DNA of 38,577 bases from Pseudomonas fluorescens (lineage in GTDB: Bacteria > Pseudomonadota > Gammaproteobacteria > Pseudomonadales > Pseudomonadaceae). This document shows, piece by piece, positions 9,121 through 18,038 of the stretch. The stretch lies in contig NZ_VCNJ01000016.1 of the NCBI RefSeq assembly GCF_005938625.1, forward strand, positions 1-38,577, read 5' to 3'. The notes below the pieces were generated by a model that was not told where the DNA came from, made no database searches, and saw nothing but the letters and a program-made list of their open reading frames with translations. The position numbers and the translations under genes are program-made. Positions within the stretch are counted from its first letter, which is position 1. Every line of letters starts with the position of its first letter.

Positions 9121-10007
9121 GACGCAGCTTCGGCGGCCACGGTTTTCTTGTCGGCGCTGCCGGACATCCGCGCGGACACGACGATGGCGATGATGATCAG
9201 TGCGCCGCCCATCAACATCCGTAGCGTCGGGTTTTCGTTGAACAGCAGCCAAGCGATGGTGATGCCGTAAACCGGCTCCATGGCAAACACCACCGCCGCC
9301 GTGCGTGCCTTGATCACCGCCAGACTGGCGACGAACAGGCTGTGTGCAACCCCGGTGCAGAACACCCCGAGCAGGGCGATCCACAACCAGTCCAGTGCCC
9401 GGACTTCGCTCAGTTGCGGCGCCGCGACCGGTAGCAGACACAACGCCACCACCACGTTTTGACACAACGCTGCCTGCACCGCCGGAATCCGTCCGGAACT
9501 GGCGCGGTTGGTCAGCGACAGCAACGAAAACAGCAGGCCCGATAACACCGCCCAGAGCAGGCCGGTGGTTGCGCCGCTGGCAAGATCGAACGCTGGCGTC
9601 ACCAGCACCAGGCCGACTGTGACCAAAACGACGAGGATGATCTCATTGGCGCGGATGCGCTCGCGAAAGATCATCCCTTCAAGAATCACCGTAAACGCCG
9701 GGAAACTGGCAAAACCCAACGTTGCGATCGCTACGCCGGCAATCTTCACCGAAACGAAAAAACTCACCCAGTGCCCGGCCAGCAACACGCCGCTGAGGGC
9801 CAGACGCCGCCAATCCACGGCCTGAAGTTTTTGCCAGCCGTGCTGGCTGGCGAAGCGGGAGAAGAACGCCAGGGCGAGTACGGCGAAAGCCGCGCGACCG
9901 AAGACGATCACGGCGGGGGACGCAGCAGCGAGTTTGCCGAACACACCGGTCAGGCCAAACATCAAAGCGCCGATATGCAGAGCGCCAAGGGCGGTACGCG
10001 GAGTCAT
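9114..10007 (-). CDS. EamA-type (DMT superfamily) exporter
   Basis: A 297-residue inner membrane protein with ten predicted helices formed by two EamA repeats; the second repeat contains the family signature around FAMEPVYGITIAWLLFNENP. Such proteins export amino acids or other small metabolites; the substrate cannot be read from sequence. The Met at 10007 is 7 bases after AAGGA and is preferred over the upstream in-frame codon at 10028. An AraC regulator lies upstream on the same strand, separated by a palindromic element, which suggests it controls this transporter. Confidence 0.92.
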   Translation of the reverse strand: MTPRTALGALHIGALMFGLTGVFGKLAAASPAVIVFGRAAFAVLALAFFSRFASQHGWQKLQAVDWRRLALSGVLLAGHWVSFFVSVKIAGVAIATLGFASFPAFTVILEGMIFRERIRANEIILVVLVTVGLVLVTPAFDLASGATTGLLWAVLSGLLFSLLSLTNRASSGRIPAVQAALCQNVVVALCLLPVAAPQLSEVRALDWLWIALLGVFCTGVAHSLFVASLAVIKARTAAVVFAMEPVYGITIAWLLFNENPTLRMLMGGALIIIAIVVSARMSGSADKKTVAAEAASH

Positions 10008-10041
10008 TGCAATCCTTAATCCAGACACGGTTTCTTGTGAT

Positions 10042-10146
10042 TGATCGTTCCCACGCTCTGCGTGGGAATGCCTCTAGGGACGCTCTGCGTCGAGTGACGC
10101 GGAGCGTCACGGGCTACATTCCCACGCGGAGCGCGGGAACGATCAA
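10042..10146. repeat. REPIN, family B
   Basis: GATCGTTCCCACGCTCTGCG opens the element and its near reverse complement closes it, with an inner GACGCTCTGCGTC / GACGCGGAGCGTC pair. The same family occurs at 26089-26200 and inside the nested repeat at 18609-18713. It separates the AraC gene from the EamA gene. Confidence 0.9.
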
Positions 10147-10190
10147 TAAGTCCATTGAACCCTGTATCGGCTTACAAGTCTGTCGGCAGA

Positions 10191-10955
10191 TTATCGTCTT
10201 TTGTCGCAGGAATCGCGCCGAAGCTGGCCGGGTGATGAGCCGAACTCGCGCAGGACGGCGGCCGAGAAAGCACTCTGCGAGCTGTAGCCGACGCGACTGG
10301 CAATCTCGCCAATCGGCAGTGCAGTGTCGCGCAGCAGTTGCACCGCCAGATGCAAGCGCCGATTGCGGATGTAATCCATCGGCGTCTGCCCGCATTCGGC
10401 CATGAATCGTGCGTGCAGGCGCGCGCTGGACAACCCGGCCACGCGCGCCAGATCGGCGACTTGCAGCGGATAAGCGGCGTTTTGCTCGATATGCGCATCC
10501 AGAGCGGTATAGGGCAGGCGGCGGGCGGCGAGTTCGCCAGGTTGCGCGTGATTGAGACTGGCCAGCAGCAACACCGCGCCTTGCTGGGCAATCAACGGAT
10601 CGCTGACCGGACTGTTCGCCAGCCAGCTGACCAACTGGCTTTGCCCAGAGTCCAGCGAAAGGCGTGCGGACTGATCAAGCAAGCGGCGACTGGCCTCGGC
10701 ATGTTCACCGAGTGAATCCGCTACCCATTGCCCCTCCGGGATGTCGAGCACCAGACAGCGGCTGCCGTCGGGACTGCCGCAGGCATGATGCGCGCCGGAC
10801 GGAATCACCACAAAACTCTGCTGGCGCACCTGACTGCCACAGCCTTCGACCTCGAAATCCAGCGCGCCGGACAAGCCAAACACCAATTGCGCGTGCTCAT
10901 GGCTGTGCACGATCAAATCGCGGGTGTACTGACGCAGGGTGAGGATCGGTCGCAT
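10191..10955 (-). CDS. AraC-family regulator (cupin + HTH)
   Basis: 254 residues: an N-terminal cupin-like sensor (HSHEHAQLVFGLSGALDFEVEG) and a C-terminal double helix-turn-helix with the standard second-helix region IGEIASRVGYSSQSAFSAAV followed by REFGSSPGQLRR. The start at 10955 is supported by a GGAGA 8-9 bases upstream; the open frame to 11015 lacks homology. Located just upstream of an EamA exporter on the same strand, it is probably that exporter's regulator, as is common for AraC/EamA neighbours. The inducer is unknown. Confidence 0.92.
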   Translation of the reverse strand: MRPILTLRQYTRDLIVHSHEHAQLVFGLSGALDFEVEGCGSQVRQQSFVVIPSGAHHACGSPDGSRCLVLDIPEGQWVADSLGEHAEASRRLLDQSARLSLDSGQSQLVSWLANSPVSDPLIAQQGAVLLLASLNHAQPGELAARRLPYTALDAHIEQNAAYPLQVADLARVAGLSSARLHARFMAECGQTPMDYIRNRRLHLAVQLLRDTALPIGEIASRVGYSSQSAFSAAVLREFGSSPGQLRRDSCDKRR

Positions 10956-11090
10956 GGCAGGTTGTCTCCGAAGTGATCGCCAGTCTACACCGGTGCACGC
11001 CGGATGCGTTGTCACAGGACTGACTCGCGCTTGTCATGGTCGATTAACCGGGCAGGCGCACAGTGGCGAAAACATCGCAGAGGGTTGCCC

Positions 11091-11906
11091 ATGACCAGCG
11101 CCGAGCTCGCCAGACCCAGTCGCAAACAACGGGTGCGAACCCTGTGGATCTCCGACGTGCATTTGGGCACGCGCGATTGTCAGGCCGAGCACTTGTCGCA
11201 ATTTCTCAAGGGTTATCACGCCGACAAGATCTACCTGGTCGGCGACATCATCGACGGCTGGAAGCTGCGCGGTGGTATGTACTGGCCACAAGCGCACACC
11301 AACGTGATCCGCCGCTTGCTGACCATGAGCAAGCGCGGCACCGAAGTGATCTACGTCACCGGCAACCATGACGAATTCCTGCGTCGGTATTCCAAGTTGA
11401 TTCTGGGCAATATCCAGTTGGTCGACGAGGCCGTGCATGTCACGGCGGATGGCCGGCATCTGCTGGTGATTCACGGCGATCAGTTTGACGTAATCACCCG
11501 TTATCACCGCTGGCTGGCTTTCCTCGGCGACTCGGCCTACGAATTCACCCTGACCCTCAATCGCTGGCTCAACCATTGGCGTGCGCGTTATGGCTACGGT
11601 TACTGGTCGCTGTCGGCGTACCTGAAACACAAGGTGAAAACCGCGGTGAGTTTCATCAGCGACTTTGAAGAAGCCATCGCCCATGAATGCGTGAAGCGCG
11701 AGTTGCATGGCGTGGTCTGCGGGCACATTCACCATGCCGAGATCCGCAAGGTCGGCGAGGTGGATTACCTCAACTGCGGCGATTGGGTGGAATCGTGCAC
11801 GGCGCTGATCGAGCATTGGGATGGCACGATCGAGTTGTATCGACTGGCGGATGCGCAGGCGCGCGCGGCGGAGCTAAAGGCCGCCAAAGTCGCCGAACTC
11901 GCATAA
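11091..11906 (+). CDS. LpxH-like metallophosphoesterase
   Basis: 271 residues of the calcineurin-like fold. All metal motifs are present: ISDVHLG, VGDIIDGW, VTGNHDEF, VIHGDQFD and CGHIHHAE. It resembles the UDP-2,3-diacylglucosamine pyrophosphatase (LpxH-type) subgroup, but also carries a hydrophobic/aromatic insert (YHRWLAFLGDSAYEFTLTLN) common in the stand-alone YbbF-like paralogues, so a lipid A step is not assured. The Met at 11091 follows AGAGGG. It is transcribed divergently from the AraC/EamA pair. Confidence 0.88.
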   Translation: MTSAELARPSRKQRVRTLWISDVHLGTRDCQAEHLSQFLKGYHADKIYLVGDIIDGWKLRGGMYWPQAHTNVIRRLLTMSKRGTEVIYVTGNHDEFLRRYSKLILGNIQLVDEAVHVTADGRHLLVIHGDQFDVITRYHRWLAFLGDSAYEFTLTLNRWLNHWRARYGYGYWSLSAYLKHKVKTAVSFISDFEEAIAHECVKRELHGVVCGHIHHAEIRKVGEVDYLNCGDWVESCTALIEHWDGTIELYRLADAQARAAELKAAKVAELA

Positions 11907-11927
11907 TGCTCTGGTGATTGAGAGGGC

Positions 11928-11998
11928 CTCATCGCGAGCAGGCTCACTCCTACAGGGGTACGCATTTCAACTGTAAGAGTGAGCCTGCTCGCGATGAA
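11928..11998. repeat. REPIN, family C
   Basis: TCATCGCGAGCAGGCTCACT and its reverse complement (AGTGAGCCTGCTCGCGATGA) flank a ~30-bp centre. It sits between the convergent phosphoesterase and HD-domain genes and may act as a bidirectional terminator. Confidence 0.88.
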
Positions 11999-12022
11999 CC
12001 GCGCAGCGGTTCCCGAGGTTGA

Positions 12023-12613
12023 TTACGCTGGCGAGTGTTCTTCCATCGCGGCCTTGTAAATCGAGTTCTTCGGCTGCGCAAACAACCGCTCCATCATCGG
12101 TTCAAAGAAGCTCAACGGCAGCGTGTCATAGTCAGGATCAAACGCCGCCGCATCGTACTTGGCGCAAAACTCGGCCGTCGCCTGAAACTGCGGATGCCCG
12201 GCGAACTGCTCACGCAGATGCCGATCCATGCCAAGATGATGAAAGAAGTAATAACCCTGAAACACCCCGTGCTTCTCGACCATCCACAGATTCTCGGCAC
12301 TGACGAACGGCTTGAGAATCGCCGCAGCAATGTCCGGATGGTTGTACGAGCCCAGGGTGTCGCCAATGTCATGCAGCAATGCGCAAACCACATATTCCTC
12401 GTCGCGTCCGTCACGAAAGGCGCGGGTGGCGGTTTGCAGCGAGTGGGTCAGGCGATCCACCGGGAAACCACCGAAGTCGCCTTCAAGCAGTTTCAGATGG
12501 GTCATGATCCGTGACGGCAACTGTTTGGCGTAGGCACTGAAGTCGGCGGCGATAATCGCCCAGTCTTCCTGCGTACCGTCTTTCATATGGGTGAAGCGGG
12601 CATTGGCATTCAT
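12023..12613 (-). CDS. HD-domain phosphohydrolase-like protein
   Basis: 196 residues. The HD signature is CALLHDIGDTLG, preceded by the histidine-bearing segment LTHSLQTATRA and followed by a distal H/D region (HHLGMD, KYDAAAFDPDYDTL). The segment YDTLPLSFFEPMMERLF is shared with HD proteins related to oxygenase-type PhnZ/MIOX, so a mixed-valent di-iron oxygenase is possible as well as a phosphohydrolase. GAGG lies about 8 bases before the ATG. It is 14 bp downstream of the DUF962 gene, a probable two-gene operon. Confidence 0.85.
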   Translation of the reverse strand: MNANARFTHMKDGTQEDWAIIAADFSAYAKQLPSRIMTHLKLLEGDFGGFPVDRLTHSLQTATRAFRDGRDEEYVVCALLHDIGDTLGSYNHPDIAAAILKPFVSAENLWMVEKHGVFQGYYFFHHLGMDRHLREQFAGHPQFQATAEFCAKYDAAAFDPDYDTLPLSFFEPMMERLFAQPKNSIYKAAMEEHSPA

Positions 12614-12627
12614 TGGCTGGCCCTCAT

Positions 12628-12939
12628 TCAGAACGCCACGCGACCCAGAATCATGTCGCGGTACATGACGAAGTCGCCGAGCAGGCTGTACAGCGGATGC
12701 TGGAAAGTCGCCGGTCGGTTCTTTTCAAAGAAGAAGTGCCCGACCCAGGCGAAGCTGTAACCGGCCAGCGGCAAGGCCAATAACAGCAGCCAGGCGCCTT
12801 TGGCGATGGTCATCGCCAGAATGAAAATCACCAGCGTGGTGCCGATGAAATGCAGGCGCCGGCAGGTGCTGTTGCTGTGTTCGCTGAGGTAATACGGATA
12901 AAACTCAGCGAAGCTGTTGAAATGCTTGATGTTTTCCAC
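12628..12939 (-). CDS. DUF962 / Mpo1-like membrane protein
   Basis: About 103 residues with two hydrophobic helices and the signature HxxGTTLV...HFFFEKNRPATF, as in the DUF962/Mpo1 family. Yeast Mpo1 is an Fe2+-dependent dioxygenase acting on 2-hydroxy fatty acids; the conserved His residues are present. The GTG at 12939 (product begins VENIKHFNSFAEF) is preferred because bacterial homologues start there; an ATG at 13014 is in frame but has no ribosome-binding site. Paired with the HD-domain protein, itself possibly an oxygenase relative. Confidence 0.82.
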   Translation of the reverse strand: MENIKHFNSFAEFYPYYLSEHSNSTCRRLHFIGTTLVIFILAMTIAKGAWLLLLALPLAGYSFAWVGHFFFEKNRPATFQHPLYSLLGDFVMYRDMILGRVAF

Positions 12940-13103
12940 GACCGCGTTCTCTGTGGTTATTGTTCTGGCGACGAGTTGTTCTGCGGGTAGCTTATTTGAG
13001 TCTAGAGTGATCATTGGCGTGGGCCAGTGACAATCGGCGCCACTTTAGTATCCTTCGCAAATCAGGCCGTAATATGCGGCCCCTCATGTAAAAGAAAAAC
13101 GCC

Positions 13104-14165
13104 ATGAGCGAACGAACGACTTCTGCAAGCTGGGCGATGGGGATTGTCAAAGCATTGGAGATGGACGGCCTGGATTGCCGGGTTCTGTTCAAACAACTGG
13201 GGCTTGATTACACGGCTCTGGATGATCCGGATGCGCGCTTCCCGCAAGATTCCATGACCCGCCTCTGGCAACGGGCGGTCGAGCTGTCCGGCAATCCGGC
13301 GATCGGCTTGAACATGGGCAAAGTGGTGCGACCGGCGTCGTTTCATGTCGCCGGTTATGCGTTGATGTCGAGTAATACCCTGGCCGAAGGCTTTCAACGG
13401 CTGGTGCGTTATCAACGGATCATCGCCGAAAGTGCCGACCTGAGCTTCCGTCTGCTGGAAGAAGGTTATGCGCTGATTCTAACGGTGCACGGCGACCATC
13501 TGCCGCCGACCCGGCAAAGTGCCGAAGCCTCGCTGGCCTGTGCGCTGGGCCTGTGCGGCTGGTTGACCGGACGCACGCTGCACCCGGTCAAAGTGCTGGT
13601 GCAGGGCGCCGAACCGGATGACCTGGCACCCTATAAACAGGCCTTCCACGCGCCGTTGATGTTCAACGCGCCCTACGATGCGTTGATCTTCGAACGCGCC
13701 GATATGGAGGCGCCGCTGCCTACCGCCAATGAGGCGATGGCGCTGTTGCATGACCGCTTTGCCGGGGAATATCTGGCGCGTTTTTCTGAAAGCCGCGTGA
13801 CCCACAAGGCGCGACAGGTGTTGTGCCGTTTGCTGCCGCAAGGTGAACCGAAGCGCGATACCGTGGCGCAGACCCTGCATTTGTCGCAGCGTACATTGCA
13901 GCGCCGCTTGCAGGAGGAGGGCACGAGTTTTCAGCAACTGCTCGATGACACCCGCCGTGAACTGGCCGAGCAGTATCTGGCGCAGCCGAGCATGACCTTA
14001 CTGGAAATCGCTTATCTGTTGGGTTTTGCCGATCCGAGCAACTTCTTTCGCGCGTTCCGCCGCTGGTTCGACACCACGCCCGGCGATTACCGGACGCGGT
14101 TGTTGCAGGCGCCGAGCGCGGTCAGTGGCGCCAAAAGGCCGGAATACACAGTACAAACACCGTAA
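13104..14165 (+). CDS. AraC-family regulator with N-terminal arabinose-binding-type domain
   Basis: 353 residues. The N-terminal ~200 residues match the PF12625-type ligand domain (MxRLWxxAVELSGNPAIGLNMG). The C-terminal HTH pair includes LHLSQRTLQRRLQEEGTSFQQLLDDTRRELA and LLEIAYLLGFADPSNFFRAFRRWFDTTPGDYR, typical of OruR/ArgR-like Pseudomonas activators. No ligand can be assigned. It is divergent from the DUF962/HD operon, a likely target, and its last 44 bases overlap the convergent trkH gene. Confidence 0.92.
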   Translation: MSERTTSASWAMGIVKALEMDGLDCRVLFKQLGLDYTALDDPDARFPQDSMTRLWQRAVELSGNPAIGLNMGKVVRPASFHVAGYALMSSNTLAEGFQRLVRYQRIIAESADLSFRLLEEGYALILTVHGDHLPPTRQSAEASLACALGLCGWLTGRTLHPVKVLVQGAEPDDLAPYKQAFHAPLMFNAPYDALIFERADMEAPLPTANEAMALLHDRFAGEYLARFSESRVTHKARQVLCRLLPQGEPKRDTVAQTLHLSQRTLQRRLQEEGTSFQQLLDDTRRELAEQYLAQPSMTLLEIAYLLGFADPSNFFRAFRRWFDTTPGDYRTRLLQAPSAVSGAKRPEYTVQTP

Positions 14166-15576
14166 TGATCTCCAGTCGGCCGAGCAGCATACCGAACGAC
14201 AGAATCCATTTGGCCGCATCGGGCAGGGTGGCGAAGTTGCCCGCCGGGCCGATGGTTTCGCCCAGGCCCGGGCCGACGCCGGACACGGTACTGGCGGCGC
14301 CGGTCAGCGCAGTCATCCAGTCGACACCGAGCAGCGACAGGAGCAGGGCGATCACGCAGATGGTGATGGCGAAGAAGAACGAAAAGGTCAGAATCGAGCG
14401 CACGATTTCTTCGTCGAGGCGGTGACCGTTGTACTTCTGCTTGATCACTGCGCGCGGGTGAATCAGCTGATTAAGGTTGGCCTTGAGCAGGATATAGGCG
14501 ACCTGAAAACGGAAAATCTTGATCCCGCCCGCCGTCGAACCGGAACAGCCTCCGACAAAGCCGAGATAGAAAAACAGCATCAGCGAGAAGTTGCCCCACA
14601 GGCTGTAGTCGCCGAGGGCGAAGCCGGTGGTGGTGACCACCGACGTCACGTTCAGCGCCACGTGGCGTAGCGCATCCAGCCAATGCAGGTTGGTCGTCCA
14701 CCAGTACCAGGTGCCGAGCACCAGCCAGGTCACCAACAACATTCCGAGCAAACCCTGCACCTGCTGATCCTTGATCAGCGCTTTACGATTGCCGCGCAAG
14801 GTTGCCACGTACAGGGTGAACGGCAGGCTGCCGAGGATCATGATGACCACCGCCACCCAGTGCACTGCCGGTTGTGTCCACTTGGCCAGGGATTGGTCGG
14901 AAGTCGAAAAACCACCGGTGGAAATCGCCGACATCGCGTGGTTGATCGCGTCGAACGCGCTCATCCCGGCCCACCAGAACGCCAGGCTGCCAAGAATGGT
15001 GATGCCGACATAAGCCGCCACGATCAGCCGCGCCACCATGTGCGAACGCGGCATGACCTTTTCCGAGCGGTCCGAAGATTCGGTCTGGAACAGGCGCATG
15101 CCACCGATGCGCAGCAGCGGCAGAATCGCCACCGCCATACCGATAAAGCCGATGCCGCCGATCCAGTGCAGCAGCGAGCGCCACATCAGAATCCCGGGGG
15201 ACATGTTGTCCAGACCGTTGAGCACGGTCGAGCCGGTCGCGGTGATGCCCGACATGCTTTCGAAGAACGAGTCGGTGTAGCTGATGTGTTGAGTCAACAA
15301 GAATGGCAACGCGGCAAAAATGCACACCACCAGCCAACTGCTCACGGTCAGCAGGTACATGTCACGCGGACGCAGGTGAATGTGTTCGGGCCGGCCGGGA
15401 ATCACCAGCGCGAGGCCGGCGACGAAGGTGATCATGCTCGCCCAGAGGAACGACGGCAGGTCGCTGGTGCGCTCGAAAATCACCAGGGTGGCCATGGGCA
15501 CGACCATGGCGACGGCCAGGGTGATCAGGAAGATGCCGATGATGAAACCAATGATCCGTAAGGTCGGCAACGCCAT
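14122..15576 (-). CDS. trkH: Trk potassium uptake protein TrkH
   Basis: A 484-residue K+ translocating subunit with ~10 membrane helices and four P-loop-like selectivity motifs (for example ITATGSTVLNGLD, ISTGGFSTSD, VTTTGFALGDY and VSGVGPGLGETIGPAGNF). The cytoplasmic loop VNRHPRAVIK-type region (LIHPRAVIKQKYNG) is also characteristic. It needs the NAD-binding TrkA subunit, which is not in this window. The 3' end overlaps the convergent AraC gene by 44 bp. Confidence 0.96.
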   Translation of the reverse strand: MALPTLRIIGFIIGIFLITLAVAMVVPMATLVIFERTSDLPSFLWASMITFVAGLALVIPGRPEHIHLRPRDMYLLTVSSWLVVCIFAALPFLLTQHISYTDSFFESMSGITATGSTVLNGLDNMSPGILMWRSLLHWIGGIGFIGMAVAILPLLRIGGMRLFQTESSDRSEKVMPRSHMVARLIVAAYVGITILGSLAFWWAGMSAFDAINHAMSAISTGGFSTSDQSLAKWTQPAVHWVAVVIMILGSLPFTLYVATLRGNRKALIKDQQVQGLLGMLLVTWLVLGTWYWWTTNLHWLDALRHVALNVTSVVTTTGFALGDYSLWGNFSLMLFFYLGFVGGCSGSTAGGIKIFRFQVAYILLKANLNQLIHPRAVIKQKYNGHRLDEEIVRSILTFSFFFAITICVIALLLSLLGVDWMTALTGAASTVSGVGPGLGETIGPAGNFATLPDAAKWILSFGMLLGRLEIITVFVLCIPAFWRH

Positions 15577-15697
15577 GAAGTCCGCTCGGGCTGATGTGGG
15601 AAGGGCGCCATTCTACCCGTGGGGCAGGGCATGTAAACCGGCATCCTGTAGGCAGATAAAGCTAGAATAGCCGCACATATTTTTCAGGAGGTGGCCG

Positions 15698-16264
15698 ATG
15701 CAGGCTCTCGACGCGTTGCTCAACCGTGTTTCCGTTCCACGACTGGTCGAACCGGCCCCCACTGCCGAGCAGCGCGAAGCTCTGTTTGGCGCAGCGTTGC
15801 GCGCGCCGGATCATGGGCATTTGCAGCCGTATCGCTTTCTGACCGTCGAAGGCGCAGCGCGCGAGCAGATGGGCGAGTTGCTGGCCGAAGCGGCGCAAAT
15901 GCAGGAAGGCGAAGTCACCGAAGCGATGATCGACAAGGCGCGCAACGGCCCGCTGCGTGCACCGCTGGTGGTTGTGGTGATCGCTAAATTGCAGGAGCAC
16001 GTTAAATATCCTAAAGCTGAGCAACTGCTGGCGGCAGGGTGTGCGGCGCACGGGATTTTGCTGGCGGCGTATGCGCAGGGGATTGGTGCGGTGTGGCGTA
16101 CGGGGGATCTGGCTTATTCCAAGCATGTAGCGCAAGGCTTGGGGCTGGCTGAGGGTGAGGAGGTGATTGCGTTCCTTTACCTTGGCACGCCGCAGAAGGA
16201 GCCTCGCGTAGCTGATAAGGTCGACCTGAGCGAGTTCGTTAGTGTCTGGCCTGGTAAAGCCTGA
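15698..16264 (+). CDS. Nitroreductase family protein, YdjA-like
   Basis: 188 residues of the minimal FMN-dependent nitroreductase fold, as in E. coli YdjA. Visible features are the N-terminal FMN-phosphate segment ALRAPDHGHLQPYRFLTV and the C-terminal GIGAVWRTGDLAY. Acts presumably as an NAD(P)H oxidoreductase; no natural substrate is known. AGGAGGTGGCCG precedes the ATG, an almost ideal ribosome-binding site. Transcribed divergently from trkH. Confidence 0.92.
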   Translation: MQALDALLNRVSVPRLVEPAPTAEQREALFGAALRAPDHGHLQPYRFLTVEGAAREQMGELLAEAAQMQEGEVTEAMIDKARNGPLRAPLVVVVIAKLQEHVKYPKAEQLLAAGCAAHGILLAAYAQGIGAVWRTGDLAYSKHVAQGLGLAEGEEVIAFLYLGTPQKEPRVADKVDLSEFVSVWPGKA

Positions 16265-16269
16265 AGATC

Positions 16270-16515
16270 AAAAGCCCCTCACCCTAACCCTCTCCCGGGG
16301 GGAGAGGGGACTGATTGGGGGATGCTGTAGAAGTACGCCGACGTGAGCGATCTGCGCTGAATCCATAATCGACTTCGGTTTAAGTCGATACAGGGTTGAT
16401 TACGGTGTTCAGAATCCATAATCAACTCGGTTCTTCAGGTCGATGTCTGACGCGAGACACCGCGGTCGGCTCCCTCTCCCTCTGGGAGAGGGCTGGGGTG
16501 AGGGGCTTTTTCTGG
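16270..16515. repeat. Family D composite palindromic element
   Basis: CCCCTCACCCTAACCCTCTC opens the element, and the inverted counterpart GGGAGAGGGCTGGGGTGAGG closes it. The ~160 bp between them share blocks with the 3738-3843 interior, including TACGCCGACGTG (16334) and GCTGAATCCATAATCGACT (16355). A second, diverged copy of the latter (AATCCATAATCAACTCGG, from 16412) suggests an internal duplication. It separates the convergent nitroreductase and sensor-kinase genes. Confidence 0.82.
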
Positions 16516-16529
16516 GGTGAGGGTGGCTT

Positions 16530-17870
16530 CTAGGGTTGGACGACTGCGCCGGGTACAAGCGGCAATTCCAGGCTGGCAATAAACCCGCCCTGCGGATGGT
16601 TGGCCAACGTCAAACTCCCACCATGCCGTTCCGCTGCCCGCCGAGCAATCGCCAGCCCCAAGCCATGCCCCGCCGCCGTCTGCCCCGGTGCCCGGTAAAA
16701 CGGCTCGCCCAACTGACTCAGATGTTCGGCCTGCACCCCCGGCCCATGGTCACGCACGCTGACGATGATTTTTTCACCCTGACGCGAAGCCTGCATTTCA
16801 ATTGCCTGACCTTCCGGATTGAAGCGCTGAGCATTGCGCAGCAGGTTATCGACGGCACGCTCGATCATGGTCGGCCAACCCTTCAGACTCAGCTGCGATT
16901 CGGCATCGAGACGCACTATCTGCTCGGGTGATGCAAGTTTCGCGTCTTTCTGTAGCGTGCCGAGAAGTGCATTCAAATCCACGTCTTCAGCGCTGGCGTT
17001 GTCGGCATCGACCCGCGCCAGCACCAGAATTTCACTGATCAACGCTTCCAGCCGATCGCACTCGCGGGTCAGTCGTGGCCAGAGTTTCTCGCGTTCTTCA
17101 GGGTTGGCCCGTTCGGCCAGTGCCAGGGCAATTCGCAGCCGCGCCAGCGGCGAGCGCAATTCGTGAGACACGTCGCGCAACAGCTGCCGCTGGCTGCCAA
17201 TCAGGCTTTGCAGGCGCGCGCCCATGCGGTTGAAATCGGTGGCGAGTACGCCGAACTCATCACGACGGTTGGCCAGTTTCGCCAGGCTGTTTTGCTGATA
17301 AGTCGTCTGCCCCAGATCATGCACCGCGCCACGCAAACGGCTGAGCGGGCGGGTGATGGAGAATGTCACCAGCAGGCTGAACAGGGTCAGCACCACCAAC
17401 GCGATGCCCAGTGCACTCAGCGGCCAGAGCAGGCTTTCGCGGTGCCAGGCGTCGAGTTCCGGGTGCGGGATGCGGTAGATGAACAGGTAGGTGTCACCGG
17501 TTTTTTCACTGGTGAATTCGTCGGTCAGACGCCGCCATGGCAGGCGTCGGTCATCGTTGTTCTGGCGCGCTTCGAAGGCGGCGGCGCGACGCGGGAAGGT
17601 CCCGCGCACCACCGGATCGCCGCTTTCGTTGAGCACCTGAACGTCGATGTGATATTGGCGTTTGCGTTGTTCGAGGATGTCCTGGGCGGCTTCTTCGCCT
17701 TGTGCTTCGTAGGTTTGTGTCCACTCACTGGCGAGGGTGTTGAGGCCCGGGTGACGGCTGAGGATCCACGCGTCCTGATTGAGCATATGCCCGAGCAGAA
17801 TGGACAGGCCAGCCACCAGCGCGATGGCCAGCCAGAAGCTCGCGAGAATACGCCAGAACAATGAACGCAC
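16530..17870 (-). CDS. cpxS: CpxA-like sensor histidine kinase
   Basis: 446 residues: two membrane helices (~10-28 and ~150-172) around a periplasmic sensor, a HAMP linker (ITRPLSRLRGAVHDLG), HisKA with the phospho-acceptor in RDVSHELRSPLARLRIAL, and an HATPase domain (N box LLRNAQRFN, G boxes DHGPGV and GHGLGLAIA). The partner regulator (18720-19397) and a Spy/CpxP-like protein lie upstream on the same strand, a Cpx-type envelope-stress cluster; the Pseudomonas genes are called cpxR/cpxS by some authors. A terminator and a REPIN separate it from the spy-like gene, so it may have its own promoter. Confidence 0.93.
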   Translation of the reverse strand: MRSLFWRILASFWLAIALVAGLSILLGHMLNQDAWILSRHPGLNTLASEWTQTYEAQGEEAAQDILEQRKRQYHIDVQVLNESGDPVVRGTFPRRAAAFEARQNNDDRRLPWRRLTDEFTSEKTGDTYLFIYRIPHPELDAWHRESLLWPLSALGIALVVLTLFSLLVTFSITRPLSRLRGAVHDLGQTTYQQNSLAKLANRRDEFGVLATDFNRMGARLQSLIGSQRQLLRDVSHELRSPLARLRIALALAERANPEEREKLWPRLTRECDRLEALISEILVLARVDADNASAEDVDLNALLGTLQKDAKLASPEQIVRLDAESQLSLKGWPTMIERAVDNLLRNAQRFNPEGQAIEMQASRQGEKIIVSVRDHGPGVQAEHLSQLGEPFYRAPGQTAAGHGLGLAIARRAAERHGGSLTLANHPQGGFIASLELPLVPGAVVQP

Positions 17871-17897
17871 AGAAAATCCTCAGAACAAACACAAATC

Positions 17898-17986
17898 CCT
17901 GTAGGAGCTGCCGAAGGCTGCGATCTTTTGACTTTGTTTTTTCAGATCAAGATCAAAAGATCGCAGCCTTCGGCAGCTCCTGCAGG
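17898..17986. repeat. REPIN, family A
   Basis: Same sequence family as 1286-1377: CCCTGTAGGAGCTGCCGAAG and its reverse complement around a ~25-bp AT-rich centre. Together with the adjacent terminator it isolates the sensor-kinase gene from the spy-like gene. Confidence 0.9.
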
Positions 17987-18001
17987 TTCCGGGTTGCAAA
18001 A

Positions 18002-18026
18002 GACCCGACGGGTTAACCGTCGGGTC
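18002..18026 (-). terminator. Intrinsic terminator after the spy-like gene
   Basis: A perfect 10-bp stem GACCCGACGG / CCGTCGGGTC with a 5-base loop. On the minus strand it is followed by TTTT. It begins 12 bases after the spy-like stop codon. Confidence 0.85.
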
Positions 18027-18038
18027 CGGGTCAGAACA

